From assembly GCA_008360975.2 (NCBI GenBank), contig CM039182.1, positions 87,699,405 to 87,763,404 on the forward strand: a DNA stretch of 64,000 nucleotides. Direction: 5' to 3'. A program made the translations under genes and the position numbers. The DNA is from Lichenostomus cassidix. Its lineage: Eukaryota; Chordata; Aves; Passeriformes; Meliphagidae. Position 1 is the first letter of the stretch; every line of letters begins with the position of its first letter. Positions 13,401 to 56,233 of this stretch are shown here, piece by piece. The notes under the pieces were generated by a model. It searched no databases, was not told the origin of the DNA, and worked only from the letters and a program-made list of their open reading frames with translations.

Positions 13401-13959
13401 AAACGCCACACAAAGGGATCTGCTAATCTACGTGATTTTATGTGTCCATAGAATACATAAAGTTAATGAAACCCGAGCAGTTTTCAAGAAGGTTACAAGT
13501 ACAATCGCATAAAAGTCTCAGGACTGCAGTAGTTTAAAAATTGCTTTCAGTTCTTTTATCAAATAGACGTAGTAATAAGGGAGCTATTTTACAGAGTAAG
13601 CAGCAACATACAGTCTTAGTCTCGAGAAAGAGAAACATAATACAAAGTCAAACCTCAGCTACCGACAGCCACCACTAGTCCTCACGTTTTACTTTGTCCA
13701 TAAGACACGGAAATCAAAACCTATCAGACTGACTGCTTCCACTGAAGGGAACTGCGACGAATTTTCCACTAACAGAAAAGTCAGTAGTAGAACAACTTTC
13801 TCCAAAGAAAGAACACCATCAGCCACTCATATTGCATTCTAGGATGTAGTGATATTAAGGTTACACTGGAAAGACAAGTTCTCCAGGATTTAAAATAAAA
13901 AGATTCTTAATACAATTTGAAAAGTATAGTTCATTGTACACATTGTGCTTTTGAAACAT
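13401..13959 (-). other. CHMP5 3'UTR / BAG1 upstream interval
   Basis: The 0.8 kb between the CHMP5 stop and the BAG1 start contains no further gene. I found no canonical AATAAA on the minus strand. Weak variants are AGTAAA near 13687 and CATAAA near 13436. The CHMP5 transcript may therefore end very close to, or inside, the BAG1 promoter. Confidence 0.5.
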
Positions 13960-16900
13960 TTATGTTGCTGGGATCTTTGGCAACCCAAATTCATCCACCA
14001 GTACGCCATCCTGTAGGAAAGAAGAAGAAATGACAGGTTAACAACTCTCCCCCAACCAGAGCGTTTCACAGAAGCTTCCTTACCACTCCTATAAAGTGTC
14101 TGTATCTGCAATTGTCACTGTGTGAGACAGCTGGAATCAAAACAAGAGCGTCTTCTTGTGTTCTTCCTCACTACGAAGCTCTATTAAAGCCCCAAATGCA
14201 AACATACAGCCTTTCTTATGGTTTTAAGATTAAAGCTGGCAGTCCGACAGTGTTAGATAGGAGTGACAAAATGTCATTCTAGTTCTTTTAAACATAATTA
14301 AGAGTGTTAAGTATACTGCACACTGTATTCTCAAATTCTCTGGAATTATGCATCCAAAATACATAAAACATTAAGCGCACTTTTTTGTTCAAAATAATGA
14401 GGATCCCAAATATCAAGCAACCAACACAAATGTGATTAATCCAAAACAAACCAAAACCATAATTTGCTGTTGAAGAGCAAAGGACTCACTTTGTTTTTTG
14501 TGTCTGTAGGAGTGACCTCTGGGATTGCTGGAGCAGATGCGGCTTCATCTAAGTAGGAATTGTCTTCATCAGCTAAAAGCTCATCTCCTAGCGCATCCAG
14601 TTCTGAAATTGAATTATACTGGTTGAAACATTATGCATGAAGTTCATTTGTAAGAGAAAAGCTGCTCTTACAGACTCAGGATTCATATTCAGTGCTTACA
14701 TTCACATTCCCTTAGCATCAGTCAAAAATTCTCAAACACACACACTCTCTGGAGAAAGCTTCTTCCCTGTCTTGTAGCATTCCATTGGTATTTCATGTTT
14801 GTCTCATGCTCTTGTTACTGCTCTTACAGGAAATGCAGCTTTAATGTTTTAAAAAAGCTTTTAAAGCTTTTTAAAACACGTTTAAATAATTCAACCAATG
14901 AAATTAAAAATCACTGTATGACACTATGATGATTTTTATATTCAGTAATATAAAAAAACATCCTCCCCCTTCCTAACCTGCTTCCAAATCATCTTCATCA
15001 ATCTCTGGTGTTCCATAGCTACGACTCAGTGCCTCCTGGACTTCATTGGCTTCTTCCATCATATCTTCCAATTGATCTTGTATGTCCTGAAGCAAATATA
15101 ATTTTCAATTGGTCCATATTTACTCAAATTCAGTTTAGTAATTCCAGTACACAAAGCACTCAATTATTTTAATGCATAAACCATTTTTTCAAGAAGCAAA
15201 AACACAGGTCAAGACACACACATTCAGGACAACAGTACCTGAAAAGCAGAAAAGGTATGAAATGAAAGGTAGGCAAATTAAATTTACCATCTGGAAAATA
15301 AGCACTAACCTGAGTTGTGCCACAGCAGAATTTAGAAAATACATTAGCATACTTACTGGCACTGTACTTGAGTACATGTAAGGGAAGAATACTTGCCTAA
15401 AGGTTTACCATGCAGGCCATATATAAAAAATAGAATTTAGATTAATTCAGCACTGTCATTGGATAAGAGCCTATGCTGGATAAGTGCAGCATACCTGAAA
15501 TTATAGTTAGAGATCTTATGGGGGTTTTTATGTATGTTCTGAAGTCAGGGCCTTGCTGACATTTGGTTAGTGGATTTTTTTGTTTGTGGATTTTTTGGTT
15601 TTAGGTTTTTTGGGTTTTTTTAATCAGGCAGTATCTTGAACTGGATGGGGTAAAGGACTAATCTGCTTATTACTAGTAGAGGGAAGTGAAGAAGAACAAA
15701 AAAAAACCATAGAAGGAAGTATTCACTAACACTGATGCTGAAGTGCAAAGGGAAGGAAAGGAGTGATTAAAGATTAGCTCAGCAAGGAAACAATAATCAG
15801 TTCATTAAGGCCAACAAGTATGAGAAAAATCAGGAAGGAATTATGATGGTGGTCCCATAAAAAAGGCAGACAAATGCATGTGAACTAAACTAAACTAAAA
15901 TAGTCATCTTACCTTCAAGTTACATAGTCCACTCATCACTGTTTCAGAACTTATTTTTGTTCTTTAATAATTTAAACTATAAAAGCTCACCTCAATTTGA
16001 TCAATCTTGACTTGCTTGTAAGCTTTCTTCATTTCTTTCACCCCCAGTTTCATTGCATCCACCTAGAAGTCAAATATCATGCTTGTAACTGATGTAGCAC
16101 TGATTAAACAAATTAAACAAGTGTGAGATTAATAAACTGATACCGTTGTCTTTGTATCCTTCAGTGCTTGAATAGTGTAATTAGCTTGTTCCATGTTAAA
16201 AGATTGCTGTGACAGATTATCCCTCTGTTGTTCATACCTATTAAAAAAGGTAAATAATGGCTTTAAAACACCACACTATTTATTACCACAAACACTCCTA
16301 ATTTTTTAAGAGTTGAAAAATCAGCAGCAGTAGTCTAAAGATAGGAACAAATTTGGTTTGGTTTTTTTTTTCATTTCTTATACACAATTGCAGAATAGAC
16401 ACCTTCATAAAAATCTGACCATTACGCATTTCTGTGTATTTGAAGCTGACAAAGCTATTCCTGAACTAAGCTTTGTTTTAACTGACAGCAACACCGCATT
16501 TGCCTAGACTGACAAAGTAGGTGAGGACACAGCAAAAGTTTCATCACCATAAACTAAACATGCATGCTATGCTCACTACTGCTGTAAGGTCTTAGGTTTT
16601 GCTGTAAGGAGAATGGAAGAGTTGGCAGGTTATCCAAACCACAGTGGCTCCACACTGGAGTTTTTCAGGGCAGGGAGGAGGGGGAGGATAGGGTACCAAA
16701 AGGAAACCTTTAAGAGTAACCACAGAGAAAAGAGACACTTTAAAATTTAAGAAATCATCTTTATCAAAGCTAAACTTGTATCAAATCAAGAATGTACCAT
16801 GTCAAGTTAAGCAAAAGAACAAAAGCATAAAAATTAACCAAGAGTCCTTCTAACATGCAAAGCGGGAGGTCTGAAGGACAAGGAGGATCGACAAGCAAAA

Positions 16901-19900
16901 CCTTCTGGACGACTAATGACTGCACAGGTTACTGTTCCACAAGATCAGAAGAAATTACTAAGGGATATGACAACAGCCTATTACGAGGGGCCCAGTATTC
17001 CCACCAAGGAAGATTAGCAAGCAGCCTAGTCAAAAAACAGGGGAAAAAAAACCCTAAAGCCCAAAATCAAGCAGTCCTCTCCTCACAATATCTAACTAAG
17101 GTATTGCATTCCTTGCCATATGATATTATGGATGGTAAGGGTTCACTAATACTTAACAAGTAATTGAGCAAGTCCATAAAGGTACAATTCATCTGAGGGA
17201 TATGAAATACAAAATGATAGGAGCTTTGGCTCAGACAGCTTCTAAGATTTGCAGTTCATGGACTATGAGATATTCCAATAAAACATTCCTGAACGCTTGC
17301 CATGATCTGATATTCTTTCCTTTAGATCTGTTGCTGGACACTTTCAAGATAGTACACTAGACAAAACCAGACCACAGGATCATCAGTCCTATCCATTTTG
17401 GGGTTTTTTGCATAGACACAACACCTGCACTACATTTACTCAAGTCCTCAAGGGCATCCATAGAGAACAGGTGAGTTTCCAGTAAACCAGGACAAGGTCA
17501 TCAAGTACACAATTTAGAGTTATCAATTAATAATATAAAATCAGGCAATCTTTCAGAAAGTTTAGGAGCTAAACATAATTGTAATAATGAGCAGATTTAG
17601 GTCATCTTGTACCAATCCAAATTTATATACTGACATATAATCATAAATACGCTGATGCGAAATCTGTAAGAATATGCTTCTGAAAGGTTTGTTCAGCATT
17701 TTTCTTTAAAGAATGCTCAGGAGAGTACTGGAAAGAGAAATGAAAGTATGCCACCACCCCTTAAAGAAAACAAACTTTTATTAACCACAAACTGAGAAAA
17801 GGTTTCAACTTACATTCTCTTCTGCTTTAACACTCTCAATGCTTTCTGCTTTACTGTATTCTGAAAGACACAGTAGTGTTACATTAGAAAAAATATCTGA
17901 CTTTACACTAGATTATGCTGTTTAAACCTAATGCATTGGGTTCAAGTTTTCCAAAAGATTTCTCAGTTACTAGTGCCAAGAGTTTAACAGTAGTTACATT
18001 CAGCATTTGGCCTGTATTAATGATGAACAAAACAGGAGAGCACACAAAGCTTCTAGTAGAAAATACTCTCAGTTTCTAGCTCCTGAATTACATTTTCAGT
18101 AAGGAAAATAAAATGTCAAACTTATTTCATCAGAATTATCTTTCATTAACGCATTTTAATGGTCAGCATCAAATAATACTGCAACAGGTACTTTAACAAT
18201 ACTGTTTATATCAGATATGTTTATTTTCAGATACATTTTATATTGTAAATTCATCCCCTTAAAAAATGGGTTGCCCTGCTCCCTCTAGGCATAGTGAGGA
18301 GCTTTTTATTTTGGATGACAAACAAAAGAGTCTCTCTATTAGACTTAATTCAGGTAACAAGTAAGAAGGGAAACAAGTTACTTCTCAAGAGGAATTACAT
18401 TACACTCAGGAACAAATTAAAACCAATGAAAACACTGTTCAAAGATGCATGTCTAATAAAAATAATCCTGCAGGATCTTATATCTCATCCATAGGGTAAG
18501 ATGCAGCTTTAAGAACCTGATGAACTGGCTAAATCACATGACAAGAAGTGTGAGTCACATCCTCTCATGCTTAAACTCCACAGAAGATTCTTACCTTTGC
18601 AGGTCCCTCTCTCATTTTCTTCATTTGATCCTTATACTTCACTAGTTCTGCATCAAGCCTAGCAATTTTCTTGTCAATTGATTCAGCTCTGCTATCCACC
18701 TTTAATACATGAGGAGAAAAACAAAGAAAACAACATTCATTAAGGTTTTATTCAGGTATTGGACAACAAAAAGAACAGACTCCGTTTTGGTGTTTCTAAC
18801 TGAATTGTTTCTTCATTCAGTGGTTTTATAAGCAGGTTAGATTTTACAGAGAATCCAAAACCAGAATCAAGTGAAACAACTTCTACAAGGAGCACAAGAA
18901 ACAACACACTGAGGTTGCAGGAAGCTCTACCATTGTAACATGTTCTCATCATTTTGAGATGCTCCCTTGCAAACCCACTCAAGTCAGGTCTCCATTCAGG
19001 AATTTCTAGTAACACATAGTGCCAGGGACTAAAGTGGAATGAAAAACTTCCAGGTGTTACCTGCTGGCATACCACAGAGCTCTCATTTAGAATATATTTT
19101 AACCCTTCAGCATAAGAGGGTTAAAGATGACAATTACACAACCAAGCACGGCTACAGGTATTTCTAACAGCATACACAAATGCATAAAAGGCCTTTTTAA
19201 CATGAAAGGGCTACCCCAGCATTTCTCTGGAAACAACAAAATAAAGCTTATTAACTTCTCACTCCAAGGAGCCTCTCTAGGGATTAGATTATAATCACAT
19301 TCCAATTACAGCATGAGACCCATCAGTGCAAATTTACAATTCTGACTTGGTAATGGTGTGGCTAAGCATGTACAATTATATGGATTTTCTTTTCAGTGTT
19401 TCAATGACCCTTTTAAGACCCTGCTCTAGGATAGCAACGTGCATTTGCCAGAGGCACCCAAGAATAACATCTGATATGAATATTCCACACAGGATATTAA
19501 AGTGCCAGGGCACAGCTGGCATTGAAAATTTTGTAACATGTTTTCTGTTATGCCAAATATTTTACTAATAGCAAGGAAGAAAGAAATTTGTGATTTTAAA
19601 ACTCCTGTAGGTTCAAAGCATAGCACCTCCTTAAGATCTTCATTAGCTAACTGCACCTTTGAGGTCAGCCTCCAGTCAGTTTATTTATATAATGACTCAA
19701 GCAGTACTAGCAGGAAACAGAGACAGAACCTCCTACATTGATAAACTACGTAAAAATTTCACACACATGACAACACAGGACCTCAGCTTTTAAAAATGAG
19801 ACTGGACAGAAGAGGAGAGAATTGATCTAATTTATCCAGAAAACTACACTGTGTATTAGGACTTGAAGAGCTTCTGTCTATTACTCACAAATAAGGCACA

Positions 19901-22765
19901 TGATGAACGTTTAATTTCTATAGAAGGGCCTCAATCTACACAAAGAAAGTGATTCTGAATTTTAACACAGTTGTCACAACTAAAAGACTTTTTTCCCCTA
20001 TGTTTCCTACTTACTAATCTGAAAAAACCGTAAGTTTAGAGTATTTTTTCAAAGAGGAAAAGGTAAAAGCACTATTAATGCTTCACTTCCTGGTGCATCC
20101 TTCCTCCTACCGGCCTTGTGACAGCTTTGAGTCATCTGACTGTGCTCAGCCAGAAAGCATAAAAAAACCCTGCCTTTAAGCACAATGAATTTTATATAAC
20201 TAAACCTGCCTACACAGGAAAGAACATCCAAAACATAGGCATGATTGCTGCCTAAGAGTTGTCTACGCTTTTAGCAAGTGTTACATTAATCAGTGCTCAC
20301 CAAACACATTTCCTAATTACCACTGAAGTAACATGGTAAGATCTTACACAGCAATTCGACTCTTTCAAAAGGCACAGCAAGATGTGTCTAAGACAAGAAA
20401 CATCCCAGAAGCAACATTACTTGAGCTTCCAAACTGCTGGATTTAACATTGTAAAGAAATAGTAGAAGTTTTTTAATATCTCACACAACACTCTTCAATA
20501 ATAATTCACATGTAATTGAAGATAAAAAAATCTAATCATGTCTAGAGTTTTAGCAGAACCTAACCAAGACACTCCACGATTGTGAAAAGACAGCAAATCT
20601 TTCACAAATCAGGTAGATTATTGCATATAACTTGGCACAAAAAGTTAATTTATAAACGTCAAACTTCTAACGGAAGCATGTTTCTCCCCATGCTTACTAG
20701 TATACGTGGATGTCTTAAACTTTAATTGTATCCACAGAAATGGAAAGGCATCAAAACTGGGAAGTTTATAGAGTCGCTGTGATGACCCACTCTCAAGGGG
20801 TGTGCTTGCAGCCAGCCCTTCTTTTCTCAACAGCTGACCAGCACAGGCTCTCCATTTCATATTTTAAAAACCACCCTGTAACTCATCATTGGTTGCCAAA
20901 GTCATCACATGCAAAAAATAAACCTGAAATTCTGCTTCTCGAGTAATCTGCTGTCTTGCATAGTCAAACTTTCAGACAATGCAATTACAGACAACTAGAA
21001 GAGGATCAAAACTCAGTTCAGCAGTGTTTTTTTTTAGGGAAAAACCCCTAAATTCCTGGTGTTGCCAATCAAAACAGCTGTTTAAATTACACTTTTATGT
21101 ATCCCAAGAATCTACTAGGATTCAACAAGCTCTCAGAAGAAGACAGCCTGCTGACCTATCTAAATTTTTATTTACCTCAACATTAGAAAATGGACATTAA
21201 CTTGAAACTGCCAAAAGCAGCGTGAAAAATCTAACAGACTAACTAATAAGGAGTTAGTTGTTGTGAGGGAAACAAGGTGTCCTGCTTTTCCACTTATATT
21301 TCCAAAATGGCGAACTTAAGTATTAATAAAAGTATCTCACATGGATTTTGGAGTACAAGTCATCCACCAAAGTGTTTACTGGCAACAATGGGAACGCTAA
21401 TCCTGATTTTCAACCAGGTGTTTTTTCACTGTTCTAACTCAATATATTTAGAATTATGTTTGGGTTTAATACTGCTAAAAAGCAATACAGATTCTTGGTC
21501 AGTAAGATAAAGTACCAGGAAAAACATTATAACCACTTCTCTCTCTCCCCATACCAGCCAGTGATATACACAAGAGACTGATGCATAGGTTTGTGGAGGT
21601 AGCACTGACAAATATTAGATATTTAATTCAGAGAGTCTCTTTACTGGATAGCAAAATAAATCCTCTGGGAAGAAAACTGTGATTTTTCCACAGAAACTTT
21701 TTGTTGTCAGGTTCCAGTGACAAAGCTTGGTTAGCCTTAGTTAACCTACATTTATACCACATCCATTACTGACCTTTGTTTACTGACACAAATACTCAAG
21801 AAACTCCTTTTTTTTTCACTTCTTAAAATTAGCATACAACAGAAGGAGCTGCAAAACCATACTACAGTTTTCTTCACAAATTTTAAAGGGAAAAAAAAAA
21901 AAGAGTATGAAATTACAAAATAAATCTTAACACTTTTTCTTCGGCCTCCTTGCAGGCAGGCCAATATGACAAGAGCTGTAAAGTGCTCTGAGCATAAATG
22001 TTTCCTGAGCGTTTCTTACTTGGTCTGGTCTTATCTGCCCACGGCACACACCTTTGGCAGCAACCCTACTGCAACCCTACTCACCCCTAGGAGACAGAAC
22101 ACTCTTCTTTATTGGACAGGGAGGCTGATTTTCTTGCTCCTGCCCCTGCCTTGCCACAACTTGCCGTGGCAGGAGTTAGCTGGTGCAATCAAAGGAGTCC
22201 TCAGATGAAAATGCTGAGAACATCCATGAAGATGTAAGGAGAGCCATTCCTTCCATGGACCTTGTGTGCCCTCATTTATGGGATGTTTGTGTCATCCTAG
22301 GCACAGGGCACAAACACAGGCCTAGGTATCGGGACAAACAAAGGTACATTGCTGTGCGCGGACCTACAGACACACCGCACCAAAACACGCCGTGTGTGGG
22401 AATGCAGCACACTCCCGTGCTCACCGCCAGGCCGGGTGTGGCCCTGAGCAACCTGCTCTGGTGGAAGGTGTCCCTGCCCGTGGCAGGGGGTGCAGCTGGG
22501 CGACCTTTAAGGTCCCTTCTAGCCCAAGCCGTTCTGCGGTTCTGCGATGTACACACATGGACATACACAGTGCCCCCGCACAGCAGTGTCCCCACACATA
22601 CTCACACACACCCCCCTAGGCAGAGCTGCGCGTCCCCAGGGCCGCCCCGCCGCTCCCGCCCCTGCCGGCCGCGCAGCGCCCAGGGCGGGCACTCACCGTC
22701 CCGATGCAGTCGGTGAGGCTGGGCGGCGGCGCCTTGGGCTTGGCCTTGCCGAAGAAGCGGTTCAT
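13960..22765 (-). CDS. CHMP5: CHMP5, charged multivesicular body protein 5
   Basis: CHMP5 is an ESCRT-III-family subunit that acts on late endosomes in multivesicular body sorting and binds VTA1/LIP5, which regulates VPS4. Coding exons on the minus strand are 22697-22765, 18595-18699, 17814-17860, 16144-16237, 15991-16062, 14978-15086, 14490-14602 and 13960-14010. Together they give 219 residues, the usual family length. It opens [20 protein letters not shown] and has a basic, helical N-terminal half ([19 protein letters not shown], about 24-42) followed by a heptad-like region. The C-terminal third is acidic ([19 protein letters not shown]) and the protein ends [11 protein letters not shown], as expected for an autoinhibited ESCRT-III protein. 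The start sits in a CpG island. The stop lies only 0.8 kb before the BAG1 start on the same strand, whereas the human pair is head-to-head. No frameshift or missing exon is seen. Confidence 0.96.
18700..22696 (-). other. CHMP5 intron 1 contents
   Basis: A 4-kb intron. Apart from a GC-rich CR1 tail at 22430-22552 near the promoter, I see no repeat family or gene that I can name. Confidence 0.6.
22430..22552 (+). mobile_element. CR1 3'-end fragment, GC-rich
   Basis: The sequence cctgctctggtggaaggtgt...gacctttaaggtcccttct...ccgttctgcg is the 3' end of a CR1 copy. It lies next to the CHMP5 promoter island. Confidence 0.7.
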
Positions 22766-22975
22766 GGCGGCGGCGGCGGCTCGGCGTCGCTCCCGGCCCC
22801 GGCGGCGGCGGCAGCGCTCTCTCCCGGCCGACCCGGAAGCGCACGGCCGGCCCGCCCCGCTCCGCCCCGCTCCGCCCCGCGGAGGAAGGGCCGGGGAAGC
22901 AGGAAGCATCCCGGAGCTCCCACCCTGCTGCATGGCGGTGGGCGTCACTGCCTCTCGGGCCACTCGGAGGCACAG
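22766..22975 (-). promoter_or_regulatory. CHMP5 CpG-island promoter
   Basis: CpG-dense sequence directly upstream of the CHMP5 start, with CGG runs and GC boxes. An ETS/GABP-type core, CCGGAAG, lies at 22833-22839 on the plus strand. There is no TATA box. It ends about 200 bases before a CR1 copy that fills the rest of the gap to FH. Confidence 0.6.
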
Positions 22976-23164
22976 CTGTCCCGCACACGGGAACGCTTTT
23001 CTCCCTCAATACAGCCCTTGTAGCCAACTGGTGCCTGCAGCGCCTGCTCGCAGTGTAGATCACCCCCGTACCAGCAGCTCAGCTGATGTGTCTAAAACGC
23101 CAGGAAAGCGTGTAAAACCAAAGCCTATCAAAAACGCGCTATGAATCGGAGGTAGCGCGCCGAG

Positions 23165-23722
23165 CAGGACAAGAGCAGTGACTGTCCCCGTGTTCTTGGC
23201 ACTGGTGATGCTGCACGTCGAGTGCTGGGTCCAGCTCTGGGCCGCTCAGTTCAGGAAGGACATCGAGGTACTATGAAAGGTCCAGAGAAGGGCAGTGAAG
23301 GTAGTAAAGGGTCTGGAGCACTAGTCCTGTGAGGAGCAGCTGGGGGAGCTGGGGGTGTTTAGCCTGGAGAAGGCTCAGGGGAGACCTCACCACTCTCTAC
23401 AACCACCTGAAAGGAGGCTGTACCAGGGTGGGTCAGCCTCTTCTCCCAGGTAAGAAGTGACAGGACAAGAGGACACAATCTCAAGGTACACTAGAGGAGG
23501 TTTAGGCTGGACATTAAAATAGTTTCTTCACAGAAAAGGTGATCAGACATGGGAATGGACTGCCCAGGGAGGTGTTGGAATCACAATCCTCAGAGGTGCT
23601 TAAGGAAAGACAGGATGTGGCACTTAGTTCTATGCTCTAGTTGATACAGTTATGTTTGGTCATAGGTTGGACTCAATGATCTCAGAAGTCTTTTCCAACT
23701 ACTGGATTCCGTGATATCATAT
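23165..23722 (+). mobile_element. CR1 LINE fragment
   Basis: About 560 bases of the 3' part of CR1 (tccagagaagggcagtgaag, gtttagcctggagaaggctc, caatgatctcagaagtcttt). It fills most of the gap between FH and CHMP5 and is tail-to-tail with the FH 3' end. Confidence 0.9.
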
Positions 23723-23726
23723 TTGT

Positions 23727-23736
23727 TTTATTTATT
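23727..23736 (-). terminator. FH twin polyadenylation signals
   Basis: Two overlapping AATAAA hexamers (AATAAATAAA) lie on the minus strand, 39-48 bases after the FH stop. They predict a 3'UTR of only about 60-80 bases. The signals abut the 3' end of a CR1 copy that runs in the opposite direction. Confidence 0.65.
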
Positions 23737-23775
23737 TTTTTACAATAAGAACACTTTTTTTTTTTTATACAGAAG

Positions 23776-39173
<15,398 letters not shown>

Positions 39174-39420
39174 GGTGGCGGGGGGCCGGCAGCACCGCGG
39201 GGGCGGGAGGTGCGGCGGGACCGCCCCGGACGAGCGTCACGCTGCCGCCGGCGCCCGGCCCCGGAGGCTCCGCCGCGCCAATCGGCGCTGCAGCAGCGGC
39301 GGCGGGTGAGTGAGCCTTGGGGCGAGTCCAACCGGCCTGGGAAAACCCGGGGAAAAGCGCCCGCCCCGGGCGAAGGGCAGCGGGAAAAGCGCTGCAACAG
39401 CGATTTCCCTACGAGGGGAA
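39174..39420 (-). promoter_or_regulatory. FH CpG-island promoter
   Basis: A CpG-dense block from about 38580 to 39400 surrounds FH exon 1. Upstream of the start there is a CREB-type half-site (TGACG on the minus strand, near 39235) and a CCAAT box on the plus strand at 39278-39282. No TATA box is seen. Confidence 0.55.
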
Positions 39421-40604
39421 AAAAAGCATGAGCTTGTTCTGCCTTACTGTAGCCTTTTCAAAGATGTATAAAACCTTATTCCCCCTTCCTAACGACAGTC
39501 AAGGCTCCTTTTGTAAATAAAGGCCAAGTCAGGTACAGTCTCTTTACTTCCTGCCCAAGAAGGCAGAGTGCTCCGAAGTGCTCCATCTCTCCCTGGTGCA
39601 AAGTGCAGAAACCCTTCAAGAGTGAAAGGTGTATTCCATTTTTCCGCCCACCAGCAGCAACATTCCAACACTTCAGGTTTTCCAACATTCTGGGGTTTTT
39701 TTCCAACAGCAGCCAACATTCAGCCGTTAACATTTTTTTGGTCAAACACTGAGAACATTGAAATGCAGTCTGCATAGTTACACTGAAGTTTTACAACTAT
39801 GTTATTCACAAAAATGCTGCCAGAACCTGCTCTAGTAATGCCTTACAAGTTACACCTTGGCACTAAATGCACATTGAATTTGAGTCTTGTAACCTTAAAT
39901 ATTTAGGCAAGTCTTCTGCCCCTTGGCTCCTCTGAGAAAAGACAGTTTAGGAAACACACAGGGCATTATACATTCAGAAGTTTCAGAGACAGTAAAGATT
40001 GGGTAATAATATTACATTCTATACTGTCTATATTATATTGTTCTATATTGGAGGAAGTAGAAGTCTCTTTTTTCATTATTCAGTGAAACAACAGCAGGAC
40101 AATACAAAGTTATAACTACTAGTTCTTTTCTTCATTACTTACAATCAGCAACTATGATGTTTAAGTCCCCACACCACAAAATTCAGCATCTCCATCATTG
40201 CAATGAATAGCATCTATCCATCGTCATCTACTGCAATGAACAGCCAGGGTTGGAAGGGATCTCTGGAGGTCATCTAGTCCAACCCCCCTGCAAAAGCAGG
40301 TTCACCTGGAGCAGGTTGCATAGGATCACATCCAGGTAGGCTTTTAGTATCTCCAGAAAAGGACACTCCACACAACCTCTTGGGCACCTTGTTCTAGTGT
40401 TTTGCCACCCTCAACATAAAGAGGATCTTCCTCATATTCAGATGGAATTTCCTGTGTCTCAGATTGTGCCAGCTGTCCCTTGTCCTGTCACTAGGCACCA
40501 CATTTCTTGCTCTTAAAATATGGAAAAAACTATACATTCACAATAAGAGCATTATAATTGTATACAGACCAGCATATTCAAACAAATACAAGACTTGTAA
40601 TGAC
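39421..40604. other. FH-SDHA intergenic spacer
   Basis: No coding signal is seen. The spacer is mainly AT-rich and includes a CR1 fragment at 40232-40505. It separates the SDHA polyadenylation signal from the FH promoter. Confidence 0.6.
40232..40505 (-). mobile_element. CR1 LINE fragment between FH and SDHA
   Basis: Reverse-oriented CR1 3' end (gttggaagggatctctggag, catctagtccaacccccctg). It lies in the short spacer between the SDHA 3' end and the FH promoter. Confidence 0.85.
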
Positions 40605-40610
40605 TTTATT
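40605..40610 (-). terminator. SDHA polyadenylation signal
   Basis: AATAAA on the minus strand, about 240 bases after the SDHA stop. It gives a short, conventional 3'UTR that ends about 1.4 kb upstream of the FH start. Confidence 0.7.
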
Positions 40611-40851
40611 TAGACACCTTTTGTGTTTTCACTGTTTTAACAGATGGGTGAAAGAACATGAGTTCTGCTGTTCTGCATTCCATTTTTAATAAATGTACAA
40701 TAAGCCACAGCAGAATACAAGCTGGAGAAAAGTTCTGCCAGCATTTTCCATTCATTGCTAAGCGACAACACCATTTTGGTTTGCCTGTGCTATGCTTATG
40801 TACACTGCTTATGTACTCTCTGGGAGAGGGCTTCAAGTGAGATGGAAGCTG

Positions 40852-55738
<14,887 letters not shown>

Positions 55739-56233
55739 CACGCACCGCAGAGCCGGGGGGAGCGGGGTGTGCAGCGCGCAAGCGCGGGGCTCGGCGGAAC
55801 AGACCAACCGCGCCGCGAGGGGGAGCCCCCGCGGGAAGCTCCCCTTCGCCGTGGCGATCCAGCCCCACCCAAGGGCTGCACGATGGGAAGCTCCTAAACA
55901 GCTCCTGGTTTGAGTGTGATTTAAAAAAAGAGGAAAAAAGCCTAGAACTGTGTTACTGCCGTTGTTTTTCCTTGGTGTAATACTGAAAAATGTAGTTGTC
56001 CAATGTAAGAGTCAGCCTCTTTTTCCCTCTGACAGCGCCTGAAATATTGCGCAATAAACTGGCCAATATTATTTTTTGAAGTTGCGGGAACGACAATTTT
56101 CTGGACATAACATTTGGACAGAAGGGTGAAGGAAAGACCATTTTCTCTGTAAGGCAAAAAGCAGACTCAGGCAACTCAGAAACCGCAATCTAGCCGCGGC
56201 TCCCGGCCGTGTTTGCCACCGCTGTTAATGGAA
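55739..56233. promoter_or_regulatory. SDHA/CCDC127 bidirectional promoter interval
   Basis: SDHA starts leftward at 55738 and the CCDC127 first exon starts rightward near 56260, so under 0.6 kb separates them. The flanks are CpG-rich, forming an island from about 55250 to 56830, with a short A-rich centre at 55920-56170. An NRF-1-like palindrome, CGCGCAAGCGCG, lies at 55775-55786, about 40 bases upstream of the SDHA start. It differs from the NRF-1 consensus at one position. NRF-1 is a known activator of nuclear-encoded respiratory genes. Binding is inferred. Confidence 0.6.

Noticed and set aside
12699..13409. 236-codon minus-strand open frame over the BAG1 promoter
   Set aside because: GC-rich composition artefact in a different frame from BAG1 exon 1, with no recognisable domain.
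16922..17017. 31-codon stretch in CHMP5 intron 3 that reads like protein ([19 protein letters not shown])
   Set aside because: It has no start, ends at a stop and is flanked by stops. I cannot match it to a family, so chance or an old repeat is as likely as a retrocopy fragment.
22183..23144. Overlapping plus-strand open frames of 146-177 codons near the CHMP5 promoter
   Set aside because: They cover a CR1 tail and the CHMP5 CpG island antisense; no codon pattern or homology supports them.
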